This document shows, piece by piece, positions 1-11,224 of a DNA stretch of 64,000 bases (positions within the stretch are counted from its first letter, which is position 1; the number at the start of each line of letters is the position of its first letter). Below the pieces are notes generated by a model. That model saw only the letters and a program-made list of their open reading frames with translations, was not told the DNA's origin and searched no databases. The stretch is from Knufia peltigerae (Eukaryota > Ascomycota > Eurotiomycetes > Chaetothyriales > Trichomeriaceae). The translations under genes and the position numbers were made by a program. The stretch covers positions 419,768 through 483,767 of the forward strand of contig JAPDRN010000011.1 in assembly GCA_030247855.1 (NCBI GenBank), in the 5' to 3' direction.

Positions 1-783
1 AAACAGGTCAGCTTTCGCGTTCGTCTGTGCTCGTCACTGGCAAGGTGCCTGTGGACGTATCCGGGGCGGGGCAAGGCGACACGGTTCAGCGAGGGTGAGA
101 TATGGGGATAGCTTTCCACAAAACCGTTGGAATGGAATGAAACAATGCAACATGAGAGGTTATGTAGTCGCGACAACAGGTGAGTCACACGGTTGATAGA
201 AAGACGCGTGTGGCAGGTGATGAACAGGCAACAAGGCGAAAGGCGGTGGTCGAGCGAAGTGACGGGAATGTGAAGGATATTTACGTACCTTGTGATTGAG
301 TTGTCGCTGTATCGCAAGAATTTGACAATAGTTAATTAACACCTATGCGACCGACTTCCGGCGATGTCTAGAGTGAAAAAATGGTGTTGTGGTGCGATTG
401 TTGTTGGAATTGTTGAGACAGCTGAGGTTGGGTGGGAGTTTGGGCTTTTTGAGCCAAACCCGCCAACTCAGCAGGCCGGACGATCACATTCGAAACACCA
501 ACACCTCCTCCTTCTCCTTGTCCTTTGTCAGCCGCCACAATGCTTGCTACCATTTCCCATTGTCATGCATATTCCATCATCCCATGTTGACAGCTCGGTT
601 GTCTCTGACATATCTTGGTTTCTTGCGCAATAGGCCAGCATGCCCTGAGAGGTGGTTGTGTCTAAGCGCCGAGATTACGGGGGCGCTTGTCAGGCACGCA
701 AATACCAGCTTGTGGCGCATTTGGATTGCAGACACCGATTTCATGCGTCAAACATCGAACGAGAGATCTGGTCGCAGCTGTGC
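1..783. other. Non-coding left edge
   Basis: This stretch lies beyond the 3' end of the Isc1-like gene. Several short overlapping open frames exist on both strands, but none shows a domain, a codon pattern or splice-linked continuation that would support a gene. I see no RNA gene or repeat in it. Confidence 0.5.
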
Positions 784-2289
784 CTAGTCGTACCAGTCTT
801 TCAGAGCTCGATCATCCTGAACAGGGCCGCCAGTCAACTGCAACGCGTTTCGAACCTCCCACTCGAATTCTGCCAGTGCTCGGAGCTCGGATCCAACAAA
901 AAGGAATCCAATGAGCCCATCCACAGTTCCGGCCATCAGTCCCAAACTGCTCAGCAAGATGAGAAGGAAGGCGACGAAATTCCTTGGAGACCACCAGATT
1001 GCCACAAAACAACCAATCGAAATAATTGCAGATACAATAAAATGCAGGCATCGCCATCGTCGTTGCTTTCTCTCTCGTATATTATATTCTCGTATCATAG
1101 CTAGGATATCGTTGTAAAACCCTTGCCCGATGTGTTTATGTGTTGGCAGTTTGGAGATTGCTGCATTGAAATCCTTGTCCTCAAAATCGGCGGAATCAGT
1201 GTTTGGATCATCGCTCAATGTTCCCCGAAGCACACCATTCACTTCGACCGTCGTGGGCGTAGTTGCTTTTGTTTCGCCTCTTTCGATGGTGGCATGCACT
1301 GCAAAGTGGTCACTCAAAGAGCAGTGCAGATCAGGGTGTCTCTCAGTAAGTGCCACTTTGACCCCTTCAACCTTCCATCCCTTCGAGATACCATTAAAAA
1401 AGATATAGTCCAGCCGATACGCGTTAGGATCAGGGTCGGTCCCCGCGATATGCCTGTCGTGACCTTTCTCGAGACGTTTGCGAGCCTCCTTGGGCCAGCG
1501 CCAGGTGTTGAGAACCGAATCACAAGTATGCCCGTGGTCCTGTAGACTGCTGTTCACATCTGGAACTGGATCCTCCTTCATTCGCTTCCTGCGTTCGATT
1601 TCAGGTAGATGATGGCTTTTCCCCACACTGCTGTCTGGCTTGACCACACGCCAAACGTCCTTGACGCCACCCCGACTTTCAATGAGCACGTGCGCGAAAC
1701 TCAAAGGTACCATGTTGAAGTCGCCCATGCCCAGAACGAGGCTGCCTCGGTCAGAAGCTGCTCGCATCAGCTTCGCAATCTCCCAAGCTTGGGCTGTTCG
1801 ATGACAAATGTAGCTGTCATTAGGTTCACGTTCGTATGGTGCATGTAAATGGGTATTGAATACCTCAATCAGCTGTCCATCGGGCAACTGTATCTGAGCA
1901 CAAGCAACGCCTTTACCCACGAACCAGTCACCCCTGAAGAATGCTGTAGGACGGCCATTCAAAGGATACCGAAACATAGACGAATCCCTGATTGGCCAAC
2001 GACTGAAAATAGCTAGCCCTCCACCGAAGATCCCTGAATGATAGTATTTCGCATGTGGCAATATTGATCGCGTGCGGTTTCGAATGTTTAGATAGTCGGC
2101 AAATGTCCAGCACTCTTGTAAGCCAACGATGTCAAGCTGAGGTGTATAGTCGGCGATACGATTGCCTATTTCGGATAGTCTTTCTGTTCGAAATTTCGAG
2201 AGGTACTTGAGTCCCCAGCAATTCAGAGTGAGAACATTGATTGAGCTGGGACTGGCCTCGTCGGTCTTGGGCCGGACAACAGTCTCCAT
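784..2289 (-). CDS. ISC1: Inositol phosphosphingolipid phospholipase C (neutral sphingomyelinase family)
   Basis: A single-exon gene for 501 residues. The enzyme family removes the phospho-headgroup from inositol phosphosphingolipids to give ceramides, acting at ER and mitochondrial membranes. The first two thirds are an endonuclease/exonuclease/phosphatase fold: NVLTLNCWGL near residue 18 (metal-binding Asn), GLQECW near 57 (catalytic Glu), the P-loop-like GDWFVGKGV near 120, GDFNMVP near 190 and SLSDHFAVH near 327 (catalytic Asp-His pair). Two hydrophobic helices lie near the C-terminus (around residues 410-430 and 435-460), as in yeast Isc1, where the C-terminal region binds anionic phospholipids. 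All active-site motifs are present, so it should be functional. It is divergent from the ferric reductase, about 1.3 kb away. The family assignment is firm; the exact headgroup specificity is inferred. Confidence 0.93.
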   Translation of the reverse strand: METVVRPKTDEASPSSINVLTLNCWGLKYLSKFRTERLSEIGNRIADYTPQLDIVGLQECWTFADYLNIRNRTRSILPHAKYYHSGIFGGGLAIFSRWPIRDSSMFRYPLNGRPTAFFRGDWFVGKGVACAQIQLPDGQLIEVFNTHLHAPYEREPNDSYICHRTAQAWEIAKLMRAASDRGSLVLGMGDFNMVPLSFAHVLIESRGGVKDVWRVVKPDSSVGKSHHLPEIERRKRMKEDPVPDVNSSLQDHGHTCDSVLNTWRWPKEARKRLEKGHDRHIAGTDPDPNAYRLDYIFFNGISKGWKVEGVKVALTERHPDLHCSLSDHFAVHATIERGETKATTPTTVEVNGVLRGTLSDDPNTDSADFEDKDFNAAISKLPTHKHIGQGFYNDILAMIREYNIRERKQRRWRCLHFIVSAIISIGCFVAIWWSPRNFVAFLLILLSSLGLMAGTVDGLIGFLFVGSELRALAEFEWEVRNALQLTGGPVQDDRALKDWYD

Positions 2290-3588
2290 TTAACAGGGCT
2301 CGTGATGTAGTGGTTTTTTGCTAACAAATTTTGCCAAGCTTGCCGAAGGACGAAGGATTGGTTTGGAATCAGGGGACAAAGCGAAGATAGCAAGCATTCA
2401 GGGAAGGGAAGGACATGTCGAAAAGAACAACACCATAGAAGCAACAAATATCAGCAAGAAGGGAATCTTTTAGCAGACATGTCTGAACGCTGGTGTCGAA
2501 GAGAAGAATGGACGTGAAGTAATGTACAGATCGGAAGATCAAAGAAGTGATGGTCACGGCTTACATAAGACACTCGCCACTAATCCCTTTACAGTCTAGT
2601 GTTTTTTGTATGAGGACTCGCTGTTTCCCTGAACTATATTGATTCCTTGACGCTGAACAAGACTTGTAGATTGCCAGTACGGCAAGCGTGGAGCATATCA
2701 TTCAAGTGCAAGTGCGAGAAATCGAACGACTGAGGACTAAGGCCTGGAGAAAACTAAGTAACGCGTCAAGGATGCCGCCGATGTTCTTCAGCAGACCATC
2801 ACGAGAGATCATATGGAGCTTTACCATGAAAATGGTGGAGAGAGACTGCTGATCGGGTGAGCTCGAGTATCAGGCACATGGAAGGACATTTCTCCTGTCA
2901 TTTTTACCTCAAAGTGATCATGGTAAAGAGTAAGTTTGCACACTTTTTGCCCTAAGTCAACACACCTGCCTGCGAAGGACAGAGGTGAAAGAATCCTTGG
3001 AATCTGCTCAATCCGGCACGTTAAAGCAGACCATGTTCGATTCCGTCGATCTGGAGAGTATGAAGAGACCCGTTTCGGTGCCAAAGTATGAAAGAACGTG
3101 CACAACATACACGATCGAAGGCTGTCCCTTCGCACTACAACCAGTCCTTCGTATTGCGACCATCACATGAGCTGGATGTCTTTCAAGGGCATTTGCGGAA
3201 GTTTCTTGCCCTTCTCTTGGTTCCATGAGAGCTGTCTTCTCCCACGAGATGAACAATACTGGCTTGAAAACGTGCTCATGCGCCATGTTGGCGGGATCTT
3301 GGCGTATTGAGCACATTTCCTACGGAACAAACTGTGGAGCCAGACCCCTGGCGACAGGGGCAGCTGTATACATCGCACCAGTCATGCTAGAGGATTTTAG
3401 CGGACATGCATGGCTAGGACATTGATGTATTGCCCTACAGGGTGTATGGCCTTGGCCAATGTGGTCTCAACCAACCCAGTAATGCTGCTGCAATTACCAT
3501 GAAAAGCCCGGGTCGTACTTAAAGGCACCACTGGGCACCTCGTATCCTTGCTGGAACCCATTCCATCTGTCCAAATTATACAGCAGCA
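2290..3588. other. Divergent promoter region between ISC1-like and ferric reductase genes
   Basis: About 1.3 kb separates two divergently transcribed genes, so it must hold both promoters. The open frames inside are short and overlap on both strands without recognisable domains. I looked for a clear GATA-type iron-regulator site (ATCWGATAA) on both strands and did not see one. Confidence 0.45.
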
Positions 3589-5807
3589 ATGGCATCTCTT
3601 GCTACAATTCGAGTTCTTGCTTTGAGTGCTCTTCTGGGCCTGTCTCACTGTATGGTCTCAACTGGGCGCGATGGGCATGGTCTTATTGGATATGGTATCA
3701 AGATGTACTACCCCAATTGTTGCAGTGCATGTCGGAATGTTCTATCTAGGTCTCAATTGAACTGCTCCGAAAGCATGAACATGGACGGCATGGCAGGAAT
3801 GCACATGAGCGGATCTGATTTCACCACATCAGCCGAGTGCTATGCCACTGACGATAATTTTCTCCGGTCGATGGCTTTTTGCATCAGTGAAAGGTGCCCC
3901 CATGACCCCAGTGTCAAAAACCTACAAGACTGGCAGATCGAACGGTGGTGGCGGATGAATATTCCTGGGACCGCTGCCGTTCAGCCCGAACCAAAAGAAA
4001 CTTACCAGGAGGCTTTGGCAAAAGCAAAGACCACACCGTCGGAGACCATCACGTCGGGAAGTCCTTTGAATGGCACGATGCTTGTTTCCGATGATGACTA
4101 CCAGCCCAATTGGAATGCTAACAATGCTTTTGAACATGTTGAGATTCTCCATGAACGATATGGGTAAGTTGTCCAAGGCGCAATCTCTTTCAACGACAAC
4201 AATTGACACATCTGATCACCTATAGTCTCGTCGTCTTCCTCTCTGGAGTGGTTATCCCGATCGGATTCTCGCTCCTTCGGTTCTTGCCTTTCCCAACGCG
4301 CTGGACGACTCTCTTCAATGCCGTCATTGTCGACCCTCCAGCCTTTGGACACCGTCACAAAGTCCCCATCCTCTGGGGTCTCACCAACATGCCAACACGG
4401 GGTCAAGCACTTTTCGTACTATATCTGACCGTCATCAACGTCCTTCTTTGTTGTGTCGGCTATTCTTCTACACAGCCAAACGCCTGGTATCCTAATAACT
4501 CAGGTCGAGAGATATTGACATACGTCACCAATCGTTGTGGTGTCCTGAGTTTTGCCAACATCCCTTTACTTATCTTGTATGCTGGAAGAAACAATGTCCT
4601 GTTATGGTTGACCAACTGGAGCCATGAGACCTTCCTGCTGCTGCACCGTTATGTCGCCACCATTGCCACCCTACAGGCCATCATCCACTCTCTCATATAC
4701 CTTCGCATCTATGTCGTCAATGGTAATCACAGCAGCGAGAGCAAACTATCATACTGGTACTGGGGTATAATTGCAACGATCGGCATGTCCATCTTACTGC
4801 CCATGTCAATGTTGCCCCTTCGACGCTTGTTCTACGAAGCCTTTCTGCTGTGGCACATTGCTATTTCTGTCTTGGTCGTCGTCGGCTGCTACCTTCACAT
4901 TTACGACCGCTTCGAGCATCAATGGGGTTACGAGGTCTGGATCTACGTCTCTTTTGCGGTATGGGGCTTCGACCGGCTCCTACGACTTGCCCGCCTTGCT
5001 GGTAATGGCCTGCGATGGGCAGATGTCACCATCATTGACGATGACTATCTTCGCGTCGACATTTCTGGCGTCGGAGGCGATGGCCACGCGTATCTGTACT
5101 TTCCTACGCTGACGTGGCGCGTCTGGGAGAACCATCCTTTCTCGGTTGCTTCAACCGTGCTATCAGGCCCCACACAACGTGCGTTGGCGACGCCAACTTC
5201 TTCTTCGACCGACGTTGAAAAGAACGAGGGCATCATCACGAGCAACGTCGTCGTCGGCATGTCCGCCCATTCGCTTGATGGAGGGTCAGACAAAGAGCAC
5301 GCCCAGGGACAACAAGAACAACCAAAGCTAGCCATGACATTCCTGCTCCGCGGCCGCGGTGGTCTGACCTCGTTGCTGCGTTCTTCCACACGGTTGCCCG
5401 TCCTTGTGGAATCTCCCTATGGGAGACAGAACTCGACATTCTCCAAGCATCCGACATTGATATGCGTCGCGGGTGGAGTCGGCATAACGACGGTTTTGCC
5501 GTTGCTGCGTTCCCACCCTGGTCGGAGTAAACTCCTCTGGGGTGTCCGCACCCGTAGTCTGGTCGACGCTCTTTCAAACGAACTGGCTGGCGTCGAGAAA
5601 GAGGTCTTTGTTGGGAAAAGGATGAATGTGTGCGAGGAACTGGAGAGGGAAGTCGATGGTGCTAATCCAAGGCAGCAGCAACCTGTCGTGGTGGTCAGCG
5701 GTCCTGACGGTCTGGCTGACGACGTGAGGAACGCGGTGTGTGAGATTGCGAAGAAACGAGGAAGGAATATTTCCATCAAGCTCGTCGAGGAATCCTTCTC
5801 GTGGTAA
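3589..5807 (+). CDS. Ferric/cupric reductase transmembrane protein (FRE family), two exons
   Basis: Exons 3589-4163 and 4226-5807 flank a 62-nt GTAAGT...TATAG intron; splicing keeps frame and gives 718 residues. It should move electrons from NADPH through FAD and two hemes across the plasma membrane to reduce ferric or cupric ions. Visible features: an N-terminal signal-like segment (1-21), a Cys-rich extracellular region with a Met-rich patch (Met63, 65, 68, 71, 73 and His72), a multi-helix core with heme ligands His332/346 and His402/416 (both H-x13-H), the FAD motif HPFSVAS from 495, and the NADPH motif GGVGITT near 608-614. Length is normal for fungal Fre proteins. The second exon alone looks like a complete reductase, but the first exon is needed for the ectodomain. 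Whether iron or copper is the main substrate cannot be decided. Confidence 0.93.
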
Positions 5808-6372
5808 GCTTACTATCTATGGTAGTTTTCGATCGTGTGTGGAGTGGCGAGGTTTGATGTATTGATTGTCCTACTTTCTATCGGCCTCTGTGCTACTGGC
5901 CATATCAAAGATCAAAGTATTACTGGGTTGAAGCCAACTGATCAAACTTGTCATGCTTGTGTGATATCTTTAGTGTCCGACATCATTGCTGGCTTTCGCG
6001 GGCGAGCCCCCCACCATCTCGTTCTTCCAGAAAATATATACAACATTGCCTGGAACCCCTACTTTCCCATTCCGACGTTGGACAAAGCCCTCACGACTTT
6101 CGGAAGTAAAGTCACCAAGTATGACTCCTTCTTGTGTGTATCCTTGGTGGAACAAGTGGCTTTGAATGAGAAAGACATTATGACACTTCTGTCTAGGTAT
6201 GGCTGAGTAACCATGTATCCAAAATTTCTTTAGTACAGAGTCGGAGGTGGAAGTCCAGGCAACGTGTGGCACACGGGGTCTTGAGGTTCTGATCGAAACC
6301 CGTTCCCAAAACCCTGTGAACAAACACAAGGGTATCGTTTCTTCCACGACGCAAAACAATCGTGAGGGACTC
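5808..6372. other. Convergent 3' intergenic region
   Basis: This lies between the ends of the ferric reductase (+) and the pinin-like gene (-). One 123-codon open frame (5835-6206, +) is present, but it starts just 28 bases after the reductase stop and has no recognisable domain; I regard it as part of the 3' untranslated region. Confidence 0.45.
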
Positions 6373-7480
6373 TCAGTAGATGACGTCGTCCTCTTGACCC
6401 CTCTCCAGCTCTTCACCACCATGGTCGTCGTCTTTGTTTGCGCTGGTGGACCGTTGCTCCTCTTCCTTGACCTCCTCTTTCGGTGGCGGCACTTCTACTC
6501 TTGGAGTCATCTCAACGTCCTCCTTTTCAGGCTTGCTCGGCGGCGCATTTCCGTCACCGTCACCATCACCAGTTACCGGACCGGGACTGGGCCTGTTCCG
6601 TGACCGCTCCTCCTCGTCGACTTCAGAATTCATCGTCACGTCCTGATCTCGCTTGCTCTCGGGACGCCTCCTGGGTTCAGGATGTGGCTGCTGCCGTTTC
6701 GAATCAAACTCGTCCAGTTCTCGCCGAATGGTCTCCTCTGCCTCGTTTATCTGGCGCTTAATGGTATCTTCTTCGTGCTCCCTCAGTTCCCACGGTTTAT
6801 AGTACTGCGAGACAAAAAGTTTAGCTTCCGAGTTCCCCAACAGAGTTCAAGTGTACATAACATACCAATGGAGGGTTCGTTGTCGTCTTCAACGACCGAG
6901 CAGTAGCTCGCAGATTTCCGTGTCTGATTCTCATACCGTCCGCGTCCCAGCTACGCTGTTCGATCCGTCTCGCGCGGTTCAGTTCCTCCTTTTTCCTACG
7001 AGCAGTGTCGGCCAACTCTTCATTCTCCCGCTTCAGTCTCTCTCTCTGCCGGTTCTCAATCTCCTCGCGCCGCGAGTTGCGTGCAGATGCTGCTGCGTTC
7101 GTGCCAGCCGTGGCCGCCGATTTGGACGGTCTCGACGATTGCGACAGTGTCCCCAGCAACGAACCAAAGAGTCTTCGGTTGCGCGACTTGTCCTGTTCGA
7201 CGTCGTTCAGTGAGGACTTTCTGCGTCCCGAAGACTCCGCTTGACGCGGAGGAGACATCGCGCTCGCACCGTCGCCATTGCGACCGGTCGTTGGTGAATG
7301 CGCGGGCGCAGGGGAAGCCGCACGCCGGTCATCGGACGAGGGCGCATTCAATCGAGGTCGTTTGCTCGAGTCCGAGTATACGGACGACTGTCGTCGTTTG
7401 AGAGACGTGGTCTGTGTAGGGTTCTCGGGTTGAGGTTGGCTTTGAGGTTCGTCCGGTACGACGACGGCCGAGGAAATCAT
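6373..7480 (-). CDS. Pinin/SDK/MemA-domain protein (splicing-associated)
   Basis: Exon 1 is 7480-6866 and exon 2 is 6804-6373, separated by a 61-nt GTATGT...CGCAG intron, giving 348 residues. Pinin-family proteins are nuclear and associate with the spliceosome and exon-junction complex. The N-terminal part is Ser/Pro-rich and disordered. The family core starts around residue 100 with SRNRRLFGSLLGTL and continues as a long charged, helix-forming region (about 115-230) that crosses the splice junction into YYKPWELREHE. The tail is acidic and Lys/Glu/Pro-rich. It is head-to-head with the Rds3/PHF5 gene 480 bp away, another splicing factor, so the two may share a promoter. The family call is solid; the precise role in this fungus is inferred. 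Confidence 0.87.
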
Positions 7481-7960
7481 GGTCGAGGAAAGCGTTTCCT
7501 TGCTCTCTAAAAATAAGGTCGAGAAGATGGGCGTGAGTTCGATCTCGGTGACTGGGTTCTATTGATATTCACATATCGACTCAACCGTTATGAGTACTTG
7601 GAAACCACATACAGCCTTGGTATCGGGGTTAGGTAAAAGCTGCCGCCGTCGAAAAATATGGAGATTGAAAGAGTCCGTACTCCATAGTCCGAGTCCTATC
7701 AAAGAGGTACAGTACGGGTACTCTTAAGGCTGGGAGGCGTTGGAGATGGCAGCACGTGCTCACCGCTTTTATTACTTAAATAATTTGCGGAGAAGCTTTT
7801 CGCCTCACAGGGCTTAGAAATTCCTTCCGCAAGGCTGCCTCTACTGAGTCTATCTTTCCATACTTTTCTACTCGACTTCGACGCCTGTACGACATAAATA
7901 CCTCCGCCATTCGCAGACCCAATCCAAAAACCAATCTCATCCCAACACTGTACAATAACA
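7481..7960. promoter_or_regulatory. Shared promoter region of pinin-like and Rds3/PHF5 genes
   Basis: A 480-bp head-to-head interval between two spliceosome-related genes. A PyTC-rich stretch precedes the Rds3 start at 7961, whose context is ACAATAACAATG, a good fungal start context. No TATA box is obvious. Co-regulation is inferred from arrangement only. Confidence 0.5.
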
Positions 7961-8293
7961 ATGTCTCGCCATCACCCCGATCTCGTCATGTGCCGTAAAG
8001 CGCCCGGCATCTCTCTCGGTCGTCTCTGCGACAAATGCGACGGCAAATGTCCCGTCTGCGACTCCTACGTCCGACCCACGACCCTGGTCCGAATCTGCGA
8101 CGAATGTTCCTTTGGCAACTACCAGAACAAATGCGTCGTGTGCGGCGGCGAAGGAATCAGTGACGCGTTCTACTGCTTCGAGTGTACGAGGCTGGAGAAA
8201 GATCGAGAGGGGTGTCCGAAGATTATCAATCTGGGTTCATCGAGGACGGATCTGTTTTACCAGAAGAAGAATTTCAGGACTCAACAGCACTGA
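7961..8293 (+). CDS. RDS3: Splicing factor 3b subunit Rds3/PHF5-like
   Basis: An intronless gene for 110 residues, the usual length of this extremely conserved family. The protein is a small zinc-knuckle scaffold in the SF3b complex of the U2 snRNP, next to SF3B1 at the branch-site adenosine pocket. The sequence begins SRHHPDLVMCRKAPG and carries many CxxC pairs (CDKC, CPVC, CDEC, CVVC, CFEC) that coordinate three zinc ions. The C-terminus LGSSRTDLFYQKKNF is the family signature. No residue looks out of place. It is one of the safest assignments in the window. Confidence 0.97.
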   Translation: MSRHHPDLVMCRKAPGISLGRLCDKCDGKCPVCDSYVRPTTLVRICDECSFGNYQNKCVVCGGEGISDAFYCFECTRLEKDREGCPKIINLGSSRTDLFYQKKNFRTQQH

Positions 8294-9182
8294 TGAAACG
8301 TCTTTGCATCATCAGGACCATCTTCTTCATCTTCACCTTCATACCAATATCAAAAAAGTTCGCGGGGAGTGGATAACATTGAACGACCTGATCACATTTT
8401 ACGGCTCGGTCTTGGGAATACCGTCGCCACCAGCAAAGAAGCGGAGGTAGATGCATTCACCCTGTCGGATCCACGAGTCGACGAGCCAAGAAACCTCTGC
8501 GACGATTTACGATGGAGTTATGTCCTTTGTAGCCGTGTTTGGGGATGTCCGAGAAGGCCGAGCACATTCAATTTCGACGGACACGATATCAGAGCTGGTC
8601 GAGCTACATTTCAACCGTTCGATTCTGCGGCACACAGCCGTAGAGAGGGGAAATTTAGTTCAAGCAACAATCACTCTCCGACGACCGATCCCAACGACTA
8701 CTATCTGTTTCAAAGCATTGGTCACATATGCCCCCAGATACATCCGGGTCCCAGCACGCTTCCTCATACATTCCGCCGCTTGTCGCAGTTTGTTCGACGG
8801 TACAAGTCTCGATGCTATACCTATCGAACACTATGGCGCATCGAACAATGCGACACTTGGGGATTCAAGCCCGGGAAAAGGGGATTGGTAGCGCATGGTA
8901 GACCCTGGAGAATCTCCTTTCAATTCTGCATTGGAAGAGGCTATGCTGTTTAGATAGTCAACCAGATGACAACGGGGATGGACTATCAGAAATCAATCAA
9001 AAGCGAGAACCACATCAACCTTCATATTATACTCTTGTTCCATGTCCAAACTTGTTTTTCTCCGTGCAACGTGAACTACCTCAAGAGTGTATTCCCCTGG
9101 GGCCGCCTTTCCATCGCTATGCTGAAGTGCTACCTCTCGCTCCCTAGAACAACATCCATTCAAGATCTAACTAGAGCCACCC
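8294..9182. other. Intergenic region downstream of Rds3
   Basis: Two overlapping open frames on the plus strand occur here, 194 codons (8369-8953) and 146 codons from an ATG at 8451. Neither has a recognisable domain. The region probably holds the 3' untranslated sequence of Rds3 and of the convergent twinfilin gene. A small orphan gene at 8451-8891 cannot be excluded without transcript data. Confidence 0.35.
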
Positions 9183-10378
9183 TCATCTCCTGCCTGGCCT
9201 CTTTGGCCTCGCGAAACCACCCCCTCTAGGCGTGGCCGTGCCCGAGCCTGGTGCCGAGGTCGCCACATCACCATCGTCACCGTCTCCGGCCCCGACACTC
9301 AACCCTCTGACCTCCTCCTCCAGCCGGCCGTCCAGTTCATCTGGGTCTCCGGCCTCCAGCCTCTTCAAAACCTTGACGCCCTCGCCCTCGGCGGTGTGCA
9401 ACAGGCCCCTCCGGGAACTGGCGTAGACCATTCGTTCCTTGACCCTGCTCACGCCAGGACAGACGTAGATGAAGACGGCGCCTCCGGAGACCGAATAGAA
9501 CGTATAACTCGGCCTGTCCGTGGGGATCAGCCCGACGACCTGCGCAACACTCACACCGTCGTGCCTCGCAATCAAGGTCGTGGTCTCGCTGGCAACCTCG
9601 ATGCCCAACTGTACGGTCAACCCTTCGGCCCCGTTCACCAGGGCGCCCAACGCCTCGCGGGCGTCGTCGGTGATCTTCATCACCACGCCACTCCTCCCCG
9701 CGCCGGTCCCGTCTCGAGAGCCGATGACCCCCCCGCTGCCCCCTTCACCCATGAGGTCCCGGCCCCGAGTACCGTGGCGCTCCTCCTCCTCCGCTCGCTT
9801 GACGGCCTGGAGTTCTCGCTCCTCTGTGCTCAGCAAACCCACATCGCCGGCTCCGCCGGCACCTCCACCGCCGGCAGGAGCAGGAGGTCCCGCTCGCTCG
9901 TCCCACTGCGCCGGGTCAAGGACCTCTTCTCTCTCCGTGAGGAAGACGGTCTCGTCGAACTTTTCGCCTCCGAGTTCCCGGACCAGCGTGGCCCGTGTGG
10001 ACGCGAAGAGGGTCTTTTGCCGGACGGGCGCGCGGGACGGGATGTACGTCACCGCCACGAGGGAAGGGGACGACGGCGCCCGGCGGAGGAGGAGATAGAG
10101 CGGTGCGGTCGGCGTGAGGAGCGAGTCGAGAGCGGACAGGCTGGACGAGAAGGTCGCGGAGGATGAAGAGAAGGGCACGGCGTCGAGAGGCGTCAGGGAT
10201 TCTTGGGTTATCGTGATCGGGAGGGCGAAGAGGGATTCGGTGTCTGATGTGAAGCGTGTGAATGCATCGTGTAGTTCGGCCGATGCTGTTGGTGTATTAG
10301 CGTCAGTATCGCCGCGGCCGCCAAGGGGGGGTTCAGCAAGAGGAAAGAGTAAGAGGTACCTGATATTCCGGACTGCAT
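9183..10378 (-). CDS. TWF1: Twinfilin (actin monomer-binding, two ADF-H domains)
   Basis: Exon 1 is only 19 nt (10378-10360) and encodes MQSGIS; a 74-nt intron (10359-10286, GTACCT...CAACAG) leads to exon 2 (10285-9183), giving 373 residues. The splice restores the typical twinfilin start, MQSGISASAELHDAF, which confirms the model. Twinfilins sequester ADP-actin monomers and cap filament barbed ends at cortical actin sites. The first ADF-H domain covers roughly residues 4-140, a Gly/Ala-rich linker follows, the motif LLSTEERELQAVK starts the second ADF-H domain (about 190-335), and the Gly/Arg/Lys-rich tail ends RPKRPGRR. The unspliced open frame would wrongly replace the first residues with intron-coded sequence. 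It is slightly longer than yeast twinfilin because of the low-complexity linker. Confidence 0.93.
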
Positions 10379-11224
10379 TGTCAATATACAACAATGGAAG
10401 ATGGGTGACTTGGGTAGAGACGTGGGCGAAAGGTGGGATGATCTTTGAGGAATGGTTTAGGACCAAGGTACAGAGTGCGAGTCTGCTCGACTGGGGTCAA
10501 TGTTCCAGGGTTGGTGTTAAAACTTGTGTGAGGAGTAAGGACATCCAACAGGTGCTTTTAGATACACAGGAGTCTTTCTCTTATTAAAAAGAACCTTGGG
10601 TTGAGTTTGAATGGAATATCGGCCGAGAGACTTGTCTCGAGGCCAAAAGCTGTTGTTGACAACGAGGCTCATTCAGGATGACTTGGACCCGAAACAAGCG
10701 GGGCACCCAACGATAACGCAGCCCAAGTATTAATACAGCCCACCTCTATGCGAGTACGAGTACGAATACCCCCTGTCCAAGATGCCTATTGTGGTTCATA
10801 CGGACTGTATCCTAGTTGAATAGCTGTAGCACTCAGTGTGGAAACGATATGTACGGAGAGCGCTCAGAAATTGCCACCAGGCATCACGATTCTTTCGATT
10901 CGAATAGACTGGTGCCTACTCTGTAACGCGGTTAATCCTTGTCCTTACAGGTGTAGATGATACTCTTGTTCTTCACATTGTCCCTTACTGGAGCAATCTA
11001 TGTACAAATGTGCTCTGGAAATGACAACATCGCGGTGGTATATCCCCCTCAATATAAGCAAAGAACTGGTTCTGGCTTTGGATATCGTCGCTCCAGAAAA
11101 TGCAAACAATTACCGGGCCTTAAGGTACCTGAGATATAGGTACCTAGGTAGGTAGACACTTGTGCTCTCCTTACTCTTCTCATCCAATTTCCCTCTCGCA
11201 TCGGTATCAACCAAAATTACACTC
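10379..11224. other. Twinfilin promoter and Sfc1 3' region
   Basis: This interval contains the twinfilin promoter and the 3' end of the Sfc1-like gene. Around 11119-11157 there is a cluster of related palindromic AGGTACCT / TAGGTAGGTA copies, a motif also seen near 49390. No supported gene is seen. Confidence 0.45.

Noticed and set aside
389..787. Overlapping small frames at the left edge
   Set aside because: Mutually overlapping, no domain, and directly downstream of the Isc1 gene's 3' end.
5835..6206. 123-codon open frame after the ferric reductase
   Set aside because: Starts within the probable 3' untranslated region and has no recognisable domain.
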